The notes under the pieces: generated by a model
The model's input: the letters and a program-made list of their open reading frames with translations, nothing else
Databases searched by the model: none
Told to the model about the DNA's origin: nothing
Shown here: positions 44,756 to 56,085 of the stretch, in pieces
How the letters are laid out: every line of letters starts with the position of its first letter
How positions within the stretch are numbered: position 1 is the stretch's first letter
Assembly (NCBI GenBank): GCA_030704615.1
Contig: CM060734.1
Coordinates: 13,826,001 to 13,890,000, forward strand
Length of the DNA: 64,000 bases
Source: Takakia lepidozioides
Taxonomy: Eukaryota > Streptophyta > Takakiopsida > Takakiales > Takakiaceae
Direction of reading: 5' to 3'
Made by a program: the position numbers and the translations under genes

Positions 44756-45544
44756 GCAACTCTCTAGGCCAACTCACTGCCGCTGTGAATGCTGCTAGTG
44801 TCGGCATCTTGCCTCGCTGGGCAACCGCAACTCCTCCTATGAACGTCACAGGGAGCTGCACACGCCGGCCCTCCCCTGACTGCCATGCAGGCCTATAGGA
44901 AGCTGACTCCTCCCAAAAATCCAGGGTGAAGCCCATGGGGTACAACACTGCCCCACCAACCAGGACATCGTATGAGACTGCGTCTGTCACAATGGCCTTG
45001 GCTCGCATCACTGAGCCATCTGTAGGTGATCCGGCCGTAGTCTGATAGCCAACTCACGCCGTGTCATGCCCCGAGCCTGCTCCGATCCTCCCAGAGACGT
45101 CTGTATCTGGAAAGGACAAGGCTCCATATCCGCCTCCGTGAGGCCCAAGCCTGCAATAGCAGCTCTGCCCAGCATCAATGGCTGAGCTCCCGAGTCCAAC
45201 AAGACCCGCAGTGGCCGGTACCTCTTGCCTGCCGGTCCACTCAAACAGAAAATGCCATCCTGGTTGTCTAACATGACAACTCCAGGTGTCACCATGGCGC
45301 GCTCAATGGCTGGCCTAGCTGGCAGCTCCATCAACCTGGCAGCTGCAGCTTGCCATGGCGCCGCCGTGGCAGTCTTGACCCTCAAATCCGAGGATCCCTC
45401 CGGCACTACAACACCTCCCACTATCTCCGCAGAAGATGAAGTAACCTCCCCACTCTCACAGAGTGTAGCTGCCAGCCTGAACACCTCAGCTGGTCTTACC
45501 CCCGCGTCGCAATCATGGTAGCCGAGAACAATGGAGCCTGGCAC
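44622..45544 (-). CDS. Element A protease region
   Basis: The frame 45,544-45,008 contains RYRPLRVLLDSGAQPLMLG, the retropepsin D-S-G active site in its usual hydrophobic context. The continuation in the next frame (45,011-44,622; VTDAVSYDVLVGGAVLYPMG) gives the second conserved turn before the spacer to the methyltransferase. The two parts overlap by a few bases, so one small frameshift, or a programmed shift, separates them. Confidence 0.8.
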
Positions 45545-45670
45545 ACAGATGTGGCCGCTCCTAGCAGCACACTAGCTGCCGTAGCCTTGGCAACACTAGG
45601 TAGTGGTGCTACCCGTGTAGCTCTCCCCAATGGCATAGTAACCTCCGCCTCGGTAACAGTCGGGCGAGAA

Positions 45671-47410
45671 CTAGGTGCCATGGATGGCGTCGACACTGTC
45701 TCCGCCAATGTGAATGACTGGAAGCCTAGCCTGACGGCTTGCCTCCCCACGCTGTGGATCCAACTCCACCTCTGCACCTCGTGGCTCAGGAACTCGTGCT
45801 GCTCCTCGAGTCACGGCTGCAGCAGACTCCACCTGCACTAGTGGTAGTGCTGCTCCACACATGAATCCCATGCCTCCCATATCTCCTCCCTCAGGAGCAG
45901 GAGGTGGACCATCCGGCCTTAGAGCCGGTACCACCTGAGCTGTAGCCATGGCAGCGAGCCTCTGCTCTAGCTGCTGAAGCCGGTTGGCCATGCCTTGGTC
46001 AACACCCTGACCTCCGCGTCCTTGGCCACGTTGAGCTTGCCCTTGGCCTGCACCTCGTGGCTGGCCACCTCGTCCTCTCTGGGCTGCTCCACCTCGCCCC
46101 CGGCCACCATTGTTCCCTTGGAACTGGCCTGGGCGCAACTCAGGATGCAAACCATAACACTGGGCCTCTCCATGCCCGTGCTTGCCACAATGCCCACACT
46201 GCAACTGTGCAGGCTGTGCATGTGCCGGCCCTTTGCCCCCTCTGGGCAATCCTTCTTGACATGGGGTCCTCCACATGTCCAGCACACCACATCCGCCCGT
46301 TGTGGCCAGCAAATGAAGGGAGAGACCCCTGCATCTGAGGTCCTCTCTGCCCTTCCCTGAGCTTCACCTGAGCCCCCTTGTTGCCTTGAGCACGTTGAGG
46401 TAGTGGTTGGCTAGGAGCACCACTACCCCGTGGTGTCTCCTTAGCAAATCCCACCATGACCACTCGTTCCTCCACCATGTTGAGCTCTATCCGCTCTGCC
46501 AGCAAAAACACATTTGCTAAGGTGGGTTGGGCCGCTTGTAGGAGAGTTGCATCCCGCACCCTTCTCCTCAGCTCCTTGTCCAATATCCCATACCAGAATT
46601 GGACTGCCTGAGCTTCCGTAACCCCTTGGGTTACATTTATCAAGCGCCTCATGCGAGTGAAAGCCTCCCTCAAGCTCTCGGTCGGCTTCCGTTGGAACTC
46701 TTGCAAGCTCCGCAACTTCTCTGTCCTCACCCCTTGGTAGTTCCCTCTCAACTCTTCGAAGAACTCCACAACAGGGTTGAAGGCAGGCACGGGTGCTAGT
46801 GCTGGTGCGGTAGTGGCTTGGGTGGACGTCGTAGCTACTGTACCACCAGTCCCACTAGTCCCTGCTACTTGCTGAAGCTGCCGGTGCAGCGGCAGGTGTA
46901 GCCACTGCCCTCGTGGCTCTAGTGCCCCTAGTGATGGAGACATAGTCGGGTGACCAGTACATCCCTCCACTCCTCGATCTCAACCTCATGCCCCCGCCTG
47001 AACTCATGGTAATCATCCATAGGCGGCCCCTCAAGGTGCTGAAACAGCCCTTTCCATGCCATGAAAGGCGTAAATAGTTGTGGATTGCGCATTTGCTGCA
47101 AATCACACCCAACTATCAAACTCTTGGATAAAATCATCCAACTCGATGGTGCCCACCGCCCCAGAGTACCTTCGTGGCCCCTTGGTAGCTCCATACATCT
47201 CCTCCATTGTGTCCCACAACAATGGCAAAGAAACAACTTGCACCGCCGGTATGAGTCCTCCTGATTCACAATCCGAATCAGAACCTTCCGTGAAGACACA
47301 GGAGGTGAAGGTGGCCTAAACCGCACACCTCGTCTCGTGTACCCACTAGTATCGCTAGTGCTCGAACCGGCACTGTCCCCAGCAACTAGTGGCACCCTCC
47401 GTGTTGACAC
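45671..47410 (-). pseudogene. Element A gag (capsid and zinc knuckles)
   Basis: It starts MSTRRVPLVAGDS at 47,410. The capsid part (FFEELRGNYQGVRTEKLRSL, ESLREAFTRMRRLI, QFWYGILDKELRRRV) fits the retrotransposon-gag domain. A first knuckle CWTCGGPHVKKDC and a second CGHCGKHGHGEAQC are followed by a Gly/Arg/Gln-rich tail (GRGGAAQRGRGGQPRG), an RNA-binding composition. Frame changes near 46,950 and 46,290 break it. Gag is present only in this copy. Confidence 0.85.
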
Positions 47411-48079
47411 TCAACCGGTCATGAACATGTCCCTAACCCCCTCTCCACAAGGTAACCGGGTAGAGAACCTGTTGCGGCTTATGGTTTGGAATACTAAGTT
47501 CCTAACATAGCCTACACCTGTACCTGCATCCACCGCAAGCACTCCTATGGTTGGCTGGTCATCACCTCCAACCTCACCACAGGAGAAACAATGATGGTCT
47601 GGCTGGTCATCACCCCAGCCTCACCATCGACAGCATGCTCTAGGACTGGCCGGTGATCAAATCCGGACCAATCACCTATAAAAACAAGCGCCCACACAAA
47701 ACTAGCATGGCGCACAGTCAAGCATGCAGGTATGGAGGGGATCCAAACACAAGAAATCAGAACGACAACTCCCCCACACCAAAAACAACTCCACGGTGTT
47801 GCTCCTGCAAGGACACCCCAGCCCAAACCCGGACTGACTCTTGCCTCCACCTACGGAAAGGTCTTGGCCTAATGAGAGGGTGGAAACTACGAGGAAGAGA
47901 AGCTAAAGCAATGCCTAACCCCAGCATGCCCTCATCCCAACACTCTTCCTCTCCTCTCTTCCCTCACTTGCATGACCATGGGAATATCATGAAGATACTC
48001 CTCAAACCCGCCCTCCACGAGCTTCAAAATTCGGCCTTCCAGACCACATGCCAGTCCTTAGGCAGTCCACCAGTGCCTC

Positions 48080-48770
48080 CACGAGTCAGCACAGGCCGTC
48101 CACAGGTCAACACGGGCCACCACAGACCAGCAGGCCCACACAGCTCACTGGTCACAGCCGTCACAGTCCCACAGGCCCTGGGCACATGGCCGGGGCCTGT
48201 CACAGTTGTCAGCCCGCCCCAAAGGCCTCATCACAGCCCAAGCTGGTCACAGCCCCTCACAGCCCCACAGCCTCAGGCACGGCCTGTCATCACCCTGTCA
48301 CAGCCCCTCACAGCCCGTCACAGCCCCAAGCCCAGGCCTGTCACAGCCCCTCACAGCCCGTCACAGCCCACCAACAGCCTGGGCCACACAGCCTGTCACA
48401 GCCCACACAGCCTCAAAGGCCTCAGGCACAGCGGCCCTCTCACAGCCCCAAAGGCCTCACAGCCTGTCACAGCCCCACAGCCCCGTCACAGCCCCACAGG
48501 CCACTGGGCACAGCCTGTCAGCCCGTCACAGCCCATGTCACAGCCCCTCACAGCCCATCACAGGCCCGCCTCCAGGCCACAGCCCCTCTCACACATCACA
48601 CAGCCCCTCACAGCCCTCACAGGGGTGGCACAGCCCTCATCTCACACATCAACAGCCCCTCAGTGGCACAGCCCCTCACATCTGGCACAGCCTGCCCGTC
48701 ACAGCTTTTCACAGCCCCACAGGCCTCACACACAGCCCGGCCTTTGTCACAGACAGCCTGTCACAGCGCC
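48080..48770 (-). repeat. CACAGCCC minisatellite in leader of copy 2
   Basis: The reverse complement of the GGGCTGTGA array of copy 1, about half as long. Units such as CACAGCCCCTCACAGCC and CACAGGCCACTGGGCACAGCC recur. Confidence 0.9.
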
Positions 48771-50149
48771 GGTGCCCTTTTGGCCAGTTTAGCCATTTCT
48801 CCAAGGGGTTTAGCCACGCCAAGCTAGGGTTTGTGTCTCTTGGACTCTAGGCTTCTTTCCACCGAGCTATGGCGGCTGTGAGGAAATCAGCAAGGTATTC
48901 TTGCTCTTTCGGCTCCCACACACCACCATAGTAGCCCTAAGCCATGAGGTGGTTGCCACAAACCAAGCCTTCTTTCTCACTTAGCCTCCCCAAACACGCC
49001 ACTAAACTCAATGGCAAACAACCAGCCCTGCTGGTTCCCACCCTTGTGAGCACTCATTCAAGCACTCTCCTTGGCCATAGCATCTGTCTAGAGCCTATTC
49101 CAGCCCCCTACACCTGCTGCTTCAAGAGTTGCGCTCCCTTCAAGCTTGAAGTTGAAACCCCAACTCACATAGGCCCTACAAGTGTTTTCTTTCACTCCAA
49201 GTGGAAACCAGCCCTAGACCTTCCGTTCTAGCTCTCTAAAGCTTGAAAACAAGAGCCTCAATGGGCTGAAGGCATGCTCCACACATGCCCCACTCTCACC
49301 ATAAGAGAATCAGCTCCTTTGCTTCATTTCTTGCACCCCCACAACCTGAAAATACAAGCTTCAGCAGGCTGAAAGCATGCTCCACATGCCCTACAGGGAA
49401 ACCAGCCCCTTCCTTCCTTTCTTGCACTCCCACACCTGAAAGTGCAAGCCTTCACCAGGCTGATAGCATGCTCCACACATGCAACCTCTTCACACAAGAG
49501 ATATCAGCCCCCTATCTTGGCTCCTTGGCTCCTTGATGCTCTCTAAGACAAGACTAAGCACTCCACAGCCTTTGCCAAGCTCCTGAAACCCTAAGGCTTA
49601 CATTTCCAGCCACAAGACACTTCTCTTGGTGCAAGAGCTCTTCTTCCAAGCTCTGAAACCCTAGGTGCACATTCCATGGCCTTGCCGCACCTCTTAGCTC
49701 CTGTTCCAGCCCTGCTCTCGCCATGACAAGAGCCCTCTCAATGCTGAAGCTCGAGATTGAAACCTCTCACCATACTCCACAAAGTGCACTGATTTGCCCC
49801 AAGCCAAATCAGCCCTTTCGCTTGGTCTTGCAATCCTTCACACAATGAAGCTCGCATTCCCAAGTCCAGTTCTCAGCTTTGCCACCAAAGCCACTATAAC
49901 CTGCTCTTGACTGGTCCTCTTCCCAATCGTGCTTGCTCATGCATGTACACAATCTGAAACCATCAAGGTGCTCTGGAATTACCTACAGTATGGTGCTTTC
50001 ATCTCTGAAGCTGAAGATCGAATGCCAAGGTTTACCACCTCGTAACCCACATCGCCTCCGCTTCTAACAACCAAGAGCTCCACGGTGCTCCTTGCATAAC
50101 AACTTGGTTTCTCTCATTCTCAAGCAAAAACCACAAGTGCTACAACTAA

Positions 50150-50176
50150 CTCGTATCTAGCACTCATAGATACGAG
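50150..50176 (-). promoter_or_regulatory. Conserved hairpin next to the L repeat of copy 2
   Basis: CTCGTATCT (50,150-50,158) and AGATACGAG (50,168-50,176) pair exactly. The adjacent loop-closing bases are A and T, against G and C in copy 1. It lies 16 nt from the L repeat border at 50,192. Confidence 0.6.
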
Positions 50177-50191
50177 CTCATCTTTCTCGAG

Positions 50192-50517
50192 TGATAAAGA
50201 AGAAGAATACAAGCACAAGCTCATGCGAGCTCACAAAGCTGAAGCATAAACTCATGCATATATAACCTCATCACTCAAATACAAGTCAAGCCAAGTGCAC
50301 CCCACGCCATGGGGAATCCACACTACGCGCCATAGCTAGGCGCGGTGAGGCTCAACTCGAGAAAGATGAGCCTCCCGCGCTTGCCGTGAAGATAACCACT
50401 CCAGGGCCTAAATCTGCCTTGACCCCTGGATTGACACTTGGGCCAATCCCAAATGTCAATATGTAAAAGCTAGCTATTTCCTAGCTAGTTTCACACTAGT
50501 GGTAAAATAACTTGACA
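50192..50517 (-). repeat. L repeat, 5' end of element A copy 2
   Basis: 326 bp, reading TGTCAAG...TTTATCA on the minus strand, followed outward by the target duplicate AGCA(T). It is not followed inward by R sequence. Confidence 0.92.
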
Positions 50518-51343
50518 AGCATGAAAGACACCTTCAGGTGGTATTTGAGCGCTTGAGGGCGCACGATTGAAGTTGCATCCAGGGAAGTGCAAGTTTTTCC
50601 ACAACCGATTGATTATCTGGGTCACATGATATAATCCTGGAGGATTAGGAGTACAACAGCTAAGGTAGAGGCCATTGCACAGATTCCACCCCCGGATATG
50701 ACCGAGTTTGAGCTTTCATGGGGTTGCAAACTATTATAGACGGTTTGTCAAGGGATTTAGTGCCATTGCAAAGGCTTTTACCAAGCTGACCAAGGTGGAC
50801 CAGGACTGGCAATGGGAAGATGAAGCAGAACGAGCTTTTCAAGAGCTCAAGGCAAGGTTGACCTCGGCGCTCATCTTGACGACCTATCAGGGGGCGTCCT
50901 TTTCACTGCATACAGAATTGGAGCATGCTGGGGCTTGCGGTGCTCACACAGTTGGATGATGAGGGAAGAGAGTTCGTAGTGGCTTATGCTAGCCGCTTGA
51001 ACAACGCTGCAGAGGCTAAGTATAGCTCATATGAGGAGAGTGCTTAGCTGCAGTGTGGGTCATGGCACACTTCAGGTGCTATCTATACGGCAATCTCTTC
51101 ACCCTTGTCACGGATCACCAGCCACTCAAGTGGTTGATGGAGTCAGACAAGCTACGGGGAGCTTGCACGGTGGGCACTCATACTCAAGAGTATGACTTTC
51201 AGGTTGTGCATCGACCGGTTTGGTCACGGGATGCGGATGGGTTGAGTCGCATCCATGCACAAGCCAGCAGGATGACACTGGTGTTCGGTGGCATGGTGAG
51301 ACGGACGAGGAGATGGTGCCCGGATGGGAGGTTTACTATTTCA
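50518..51343 (+). pseudogene. Element A copy 3, right part: RT end, connection and RNase H
   Basis: The RT resumes with ERHLQVV-type coding and HPGKCKFFHN, then NYYRRFVKGFSAIAKAFTKLT (RT connection) and a Ty3-type RNase H: FVVAYASRLNNAAEAKYSSYE, HFRCYLYGNLFTLVTDHQPLKWL, and VVHRP...DADGLSRI. One-base indels (for example GCACGATTG versus GCACGGATTG in copy 1) and early stops break it. The element stops at about 51,343 in RNase H tail sequence; integrase and end repeats are absent. Confidence 0.85.
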
Positions 51344-52215
51344 TGAGCAGAAACCATGAGCCATGAGCCATGAGCCGCATGAGCCCGCATGAGCGGTGAG
51401 CCGAAGTCTAAGACACGCGAATTTCATGAGCGGACTTCTCCAAATTTGGAAATGCGGCAGATTAAACAAGTATTAAAATAATAGTTTTTTTTTAATTTGA
51501 CCTTGCCGTTTTTGGAAGTTCCAGATCTTGTAATGCGGCGAAGATATGTCGTCAGTAACAACTCCGCTCATGGTTTTTAGATCCGCTCATGGAAATGAAC
51601 CGTGCCGTGCAACGAGAAATCCAGTATACCACGGCAAAAGGACGTCGCATACTGGCCTGTATAGAGTATTCCGCGGTTTTACATGCCTTAACATTGGAAT
51701 GAAGCTGACCCTTTTGCCGCGATTGAACCAATAGAGTCTGCACAATTCTGTCATCTTCGAGTATTCGGCGGGAAAGGTTTGCGACTCAACTGGGAAATGC
51801 GGTGCCGCATTAGGGTTCGCACGTGCGAAATTTCTAGGCAGTTTGGTGTTGGTGAATGCCGCATCTACCAGTACCTACGACGTTACTTGGAAATGCGGCG
51901 CCGCATTTCCTTGCCAGGGGTCGAATGAGGAAAGCAAAGTTTGGGAGAGCAGAAAAACAGAACCCTCCAACACACAAAAATACATGCACGTGGAAACAAG
52001 TGAATGACATAGTATTATCTTAGTTCGAGCAAAACAGGTTACTGTAGGCAAGACATAAGTCGGACCTTTCTTTGGCCAGAGTCAGAGCTACTTGCAGCAG
52101 TACAGTTCTACTATCCGAAAAGGATAGACGTACCATAGTGTTGGGACCGCAAGCCAAGGTCACTGGTCGGGTCTCAACCCTGGTGCATGTATGAAGTGAT
52201 GAGTTGTGGAATTAC
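51344..52215. other. Left flank of the transposase block, two palindrome copies
   Basis: It starts with short CATGAGCC repeats (51,345-51,410). Copies of the ATGCGG/CCGCAT palindrome lie at about 51,796-51,818 and 51,889-51,911, with half sites at 51,450 and 51,860. No gene is recognised. This could be the left end of the element that carries the transposase, but I found no matching inverted repeat near 62.6 kb by eye. Confidence 0.45.
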
Positions 52216-55200
52216 ACCGGAGTCTCTTTAGGTACACGTAGTACAGATGCTTGCAAGGGCAGTATGATGCCCCCTTGTTCGCCATGATCTAGAAGTCGGT
52301 GCAATTGCAGGTGGGTAATTCTGAAATGGTGATGGTGTACACCTCATTGCAAACAGCTGAGCCTGCCGTGGCCATCTGATACACACGCCCCAAAGCCTGA
52401 TGGGGGCACTTCTGTCGAGCTCTGGATTGTACAGTTCATCCGAAGTGCATTCCCCATCCTTGTCTCGTTCACTTTTGAGGGAGGTCGCCGCCTCTTCGGT
52501 TTCCCCCAACGGTGTGTAGGATGCTTAGAGCTGTCGGTCCCATTGTTCTTGCTCTCACAGGGGTCGGTGGTGGAGGCTGTGGAAGCGGAAATGGTTGTCT
52601 GGGGACGTCAGTGCGCTGCACCATCCGAAATCCTGCGGCGGTAAGGGCGTCGGCCTCAACCTGACTCAGATCGCAGCCTGGTTCCACCGGCCACACCGGG
52701 GGAGCCTCTGGCATTGTTTGTATGCCGTACTTGGGCTTTCCATACACGCAAGTCATAATGTCGTGCCTGCAGAACCAGAACTGGGTGGTTGTCGCCTCCG
52801 CAAACTTTGCATGGACAAAAATCTTCCTGTAAAAGTAGGAGCAGGGACAACCCATCTGGATTCCTCCTTATCATCTCTAAACAACGTTGCCGTGTATCCA
52901 CTCGAATTGCGGAACACCTACCCCTCGAAACGACGGCTTTGTGCGAGCAATTCTCTCCACTGTGACGCAGACACAGTCGTCTCCACAATGGCTTGGCCAT
53001 ACTGCATAACAGCGGGCGGAATCTGGGGCAAGCGAGCGGTGGGAATTTCTTGCACGGAATCCCCGCTTGAAGGCGATGGCGATCTGGAATTTCTTGGGCT
53101 TCCACTGCTGGAAGACACATTGTGCGGCAACATGATGGGCCCTCGAGGTGTTGTCCGAATGTTCCTGTCGGATCTCCAGGAATCCTCTTCGCACCCGGGT
53201 TCCTCTTCAATCCTCCGCCTCACAGGGCGAGTACGGACGTCCCCCTCTAGGTGCTCACCTCTGCGGTGCAGAGGCGTCCCTTTGATCTTCTCTCGCAATG
53301 TTGTCGCCCCATTTCAGTGGATTCTTCGACCTCGAAGCTGTTCGTACCAACAATTCCTTCCTGTCCGGCCCAAAGCCCCATTGTTTCCCGCTCAGGAACT
53401 TGTAGTACGTGGCTTGCTGCATGATTGCTCTGTCGATGTCCTCCGTTGTGGCCGTCACTACGTCCACCAGATGTGCGGCAGAAGACGCTCGCCAGGAGGA
53501 GTGCACTGATTCTGCCATATCGTGTTCGGCATGTCCGTGTCGGAATCCAAGCACCGCTCCTACAAGGACACAAAAACAATGGTGAGGACCAATGGAAAGG
53601 TCCGTAATAGAAAGACAATTGCACGAAAATGACAACATCATACCTCCCGCATGTACTGTCCGAATTGTCGATACCGGAAATGCCACCACCCCAACCAGCT
53701 GTGCAAGGCTCCCGGATTGGTTGTCTCCACTGCACCTGACGTGTTCCACCAAGCCTCGATGATAGCAAACTTAACCTCCGCATCATCAAATGTGGGTGCA
53801 TCCTTCCACGCCGTACAAAGGACACGGTGTTCAGCCTGGAATGAGCTAGCAACAAATTTGGTAGTGTAGTGAGATAGACTCTGCATCCAATGGAATCCAC
53901 AGGATCTCTCTTTCCCTCCATTGGAACATTGGGGTCCTCACCGTACACGCCGCACCGCTGCCCCAGTTGGCCTGAGCGTTGTCTGCCATGAATCCCCTGA
54001 AATTGGGGCTCTGGCAATCCCGCCCTTGCCATCTGCTCGTTTATATGCCCTCCCACAGATCTCCCGACTGTGTGTCCTCCCCCCTTTCATCTCGCAGATT
54101 GCAATCATCATGAGCCTCTTGGAGTGAAGTCATAACATGATGCGCACCCATAGTCACCCACTGATGGTTTGTAATTCGCTTGATGTGATCAAACATCACC
54201 CAAGCATTCGACAAGTTTCCAGTGTCATGCGAGTGACCAAGTCGACTCCACTCCCAGGCCCACACGTCGACATTTTAAAAATGTAACAACGATCGGATTC
54301 GCTGCCTTGCCCTGGAAACCTGCTACCTTGGATGTAGTCATATCCAGTCATTCGTTTCACCTCCAGGATTGAGTGCATGTCCGACCCCCGGCCGAACTCC
54401 TGCTTGCAAGATACGATGTGATTCCGCACATTCGGACTACAAACGTGCGAGACGGACTCCAACAGGTCAAGCATCTCCTCTTCGTTCAAGGGCACTCGGT
54501 CTGAACCATCTTCAGACATGATTTTGCCAAGAGCAATTTGTGGGCTGCCTTCAGCTGAATCTGCTTTGGTCTGGCTCCGGGGCTCAATTTCACTCCTCTT
54601 TATGATGTCGTGTGCTTCCTGCACAGCCTCACGCATGTTGCCTCTCGCCAAGGGGTGGCAGTGGACCCCAACGTGTATGCAAGCTCTAGTCAAGTCCGGG
54701 AGCAAATGGATTACGTAATATTGCTTGGCTCTGCACATGGACATGCACGTCGGTGGTTCTTTGCAATGTGCGCACTTGAAAGTACCCGCAGGAGCTTGGC
54801 TGGAGACAATGAATGGATGATGCGTTGTGCCAGTCCAATCCGTCTCGTTTCTCCGCCTCCTTTGGAGAGAAAGTGGAAGCGGGATTGAGGCACCTCAGCT
54901 TCCCCGCACAGAGGACGTATCGTACACGAACACCATCAGCAATTTTGTGCTACTGGTCTTCGTCACACACCAGGGGTGTCCGTCATGCTTTCGATCCATG
55001 TCTGTTAACATCCCTGAGGCTTTGTTTGACGAAGTAACAGGTGGAAACTCGAAGATGACATTGCCATCGACTTCGGGAGGCAGATACGTTACCTTCCTGA
55101 CTGGAAATTGGCATAGTCGAGAGCAGCCAGCTCGGAGCGAGAACCATCAGGTGATGTTGCCGTAGGAGCTGCACAATGGACCGGGTTGGAGTTATGCTCG

Positions 55201-55746
55201 AGGGTACATGCGTAGCACCTGCAGAGACGTCCATGTCGGATTTGAACACCGTGTGGAGGACATGGGGACCTCAATGCACTCATCTTCATCGTCGGAAATG
55301 TCGAATACGTCCACACGAGAAGCTATGGAGGGTCTTGACGGTCCAGGTCGGGAATGATTATCGTTGCATACCTCTCTGTTGGCAGTGGCCGCCTGTCGGT
55401 TTCCGGACTCCTTTGTGGATGGTGTGGGCAGCGACTGATTCGGAAAGGGAATGGGCATTCCCACAGCTCGGTACAGGATGGTGTCTGATGGGGGTACGTG
55501 CCATTCGATTCCGCAACCTCCGTCGTTACCTAGCACGACAATGGTCTCGTCAACCTGTCCAGGAACATCCTTCCTTTCTTCTTCCAAATAAACTGTGCCC
55601 GGTTTGAGCTTGAATTTGGAACAAAGGTAAGTTTCAGTCACTCTGCAAAGTCCTCCCTCGTTTGGGATCCAGGCTCTCCCAAGTTGCGGAGGACAGCAAA
55701 CTAGCGTAGGAATTCGGAGCCATCGAACACCGCACGAAGTTGGCAA
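52216..55746 (-). pseudogene. Mutator-like (MULE) transposase with CAHC zinc finger and SWIM finger, broken
   Basis: MULE transposases cut and paste DNA transposons. In minus-strand order: an N-terminal region (55,746-55,190) with an acidic DVFDISDDEDECIE patch; LAALDYANFQSG near 55,130; a zinc finger CAHC at 54,773-54,762 with later Cys pairs and a GVHCHPL histidine pair; LDLLESVSHVCSPNVRNHI; FPGQGSESDRCYIFKM and GPGSGVDLV; AWVMFDHIKRI; MADNAQANW (53,990-53,964), the place of the second catalytic Asp of MULE cores; a C-x2-H-W element (CGFHWMQSL); HFRYRQFGQYM at about 53,660; further exons with QFWFCRHDIMTCVYG. At 52,335-52,215 a SWIM finger (CNC, then CPCKHLYYV) closes it. Introns are visible (donor after YMRE at about 53,645). 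Two shifts near MADNAQA and a TAG inside the SWIM segment show decay. Confidence 0.65.
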
Positions 55747-56085
55747 GTGCGAGGTTCAGTATAGCGACAGACCAAGGCTCACAGGCACCATGCGGAGTCC
55801 ATCGACGATTGGAAGTCGCACATTGAAGTGGAAAGTATTGTTTCAAGCTACATGCATGAAGGTGGGAGGTGTGATTCCATAGCCAGTAAGTATGACAATG
55901 ATGGCCGATTCGGCGACGAAATAACATCTCCTGACAGTTTCTCCTGAGGTGGATCCAGCAGTATTCTCGGTGCAGACATGAACGTTCGCACTGACAAGTG
56001 CCAGACTGTAGTTAAAACGGTCAGACAACCAAGTTGTGCTCATCAAGACAGGCCGCAATTGTGTTTTCGGATGCAACCATTCAGG
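55747..56085. other. Stretch between transposase N-terminus and palindrome array
   Basis: No clear gene. Minus-strand frames continue from the transposase N-terminal region but lose protein-like character, so a first exon could lie here. Confidence 0.35.

Larger units (their letters stand above)
47411..50191 (-). other. Leader of element A copy 2
   Basis: This is the reverse counterpart of 5,654-8,743, plus a segment up to the gag start that copy 1 lacks. Long plus-strand open frames near 47,650-48,850 cross the minisatellite in all three frames and are compositional. No gene is recognised. Confidence 0.7.
40669..50517 (-). mobile_element. Element A copy 2: complete-ended copy, inserted in copy 3
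   Basis: In its own direction (minus strand): L repeat 50,517-50,192; hairpin; leader with minisatellite; gag; protease; cytosine methyltransferase; remnant of RT/RNase H; integrase; G-rich tract; R repeat 41,375-41,186; L repeat 41,183-40,857; R repeat 40,857-40,669. Outer ends are TGTCAAG...CACGACA, flanked by AGCA on both sides (40,665-40,668 and 50,518-50,521; AGCAT if one end base is shared). The target was the RT of copy 3, whose reading continues across the gap. Total length is about 9.85 kb. Most of RT and RNase H is deleted, so it cannot copy itself without help. Confidence 0.9.

Noticed and set aside
47653-48850. Long plus-strand open frames (up to 379 residues, Pro/His/Ser/Gln-rich) open in all three frames
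   Set aside because: They run antisense to element A through the CACAGCCC minisatellite, which lacks stops on this strand. The composition is repeat-driven and not conserved in copy 1.
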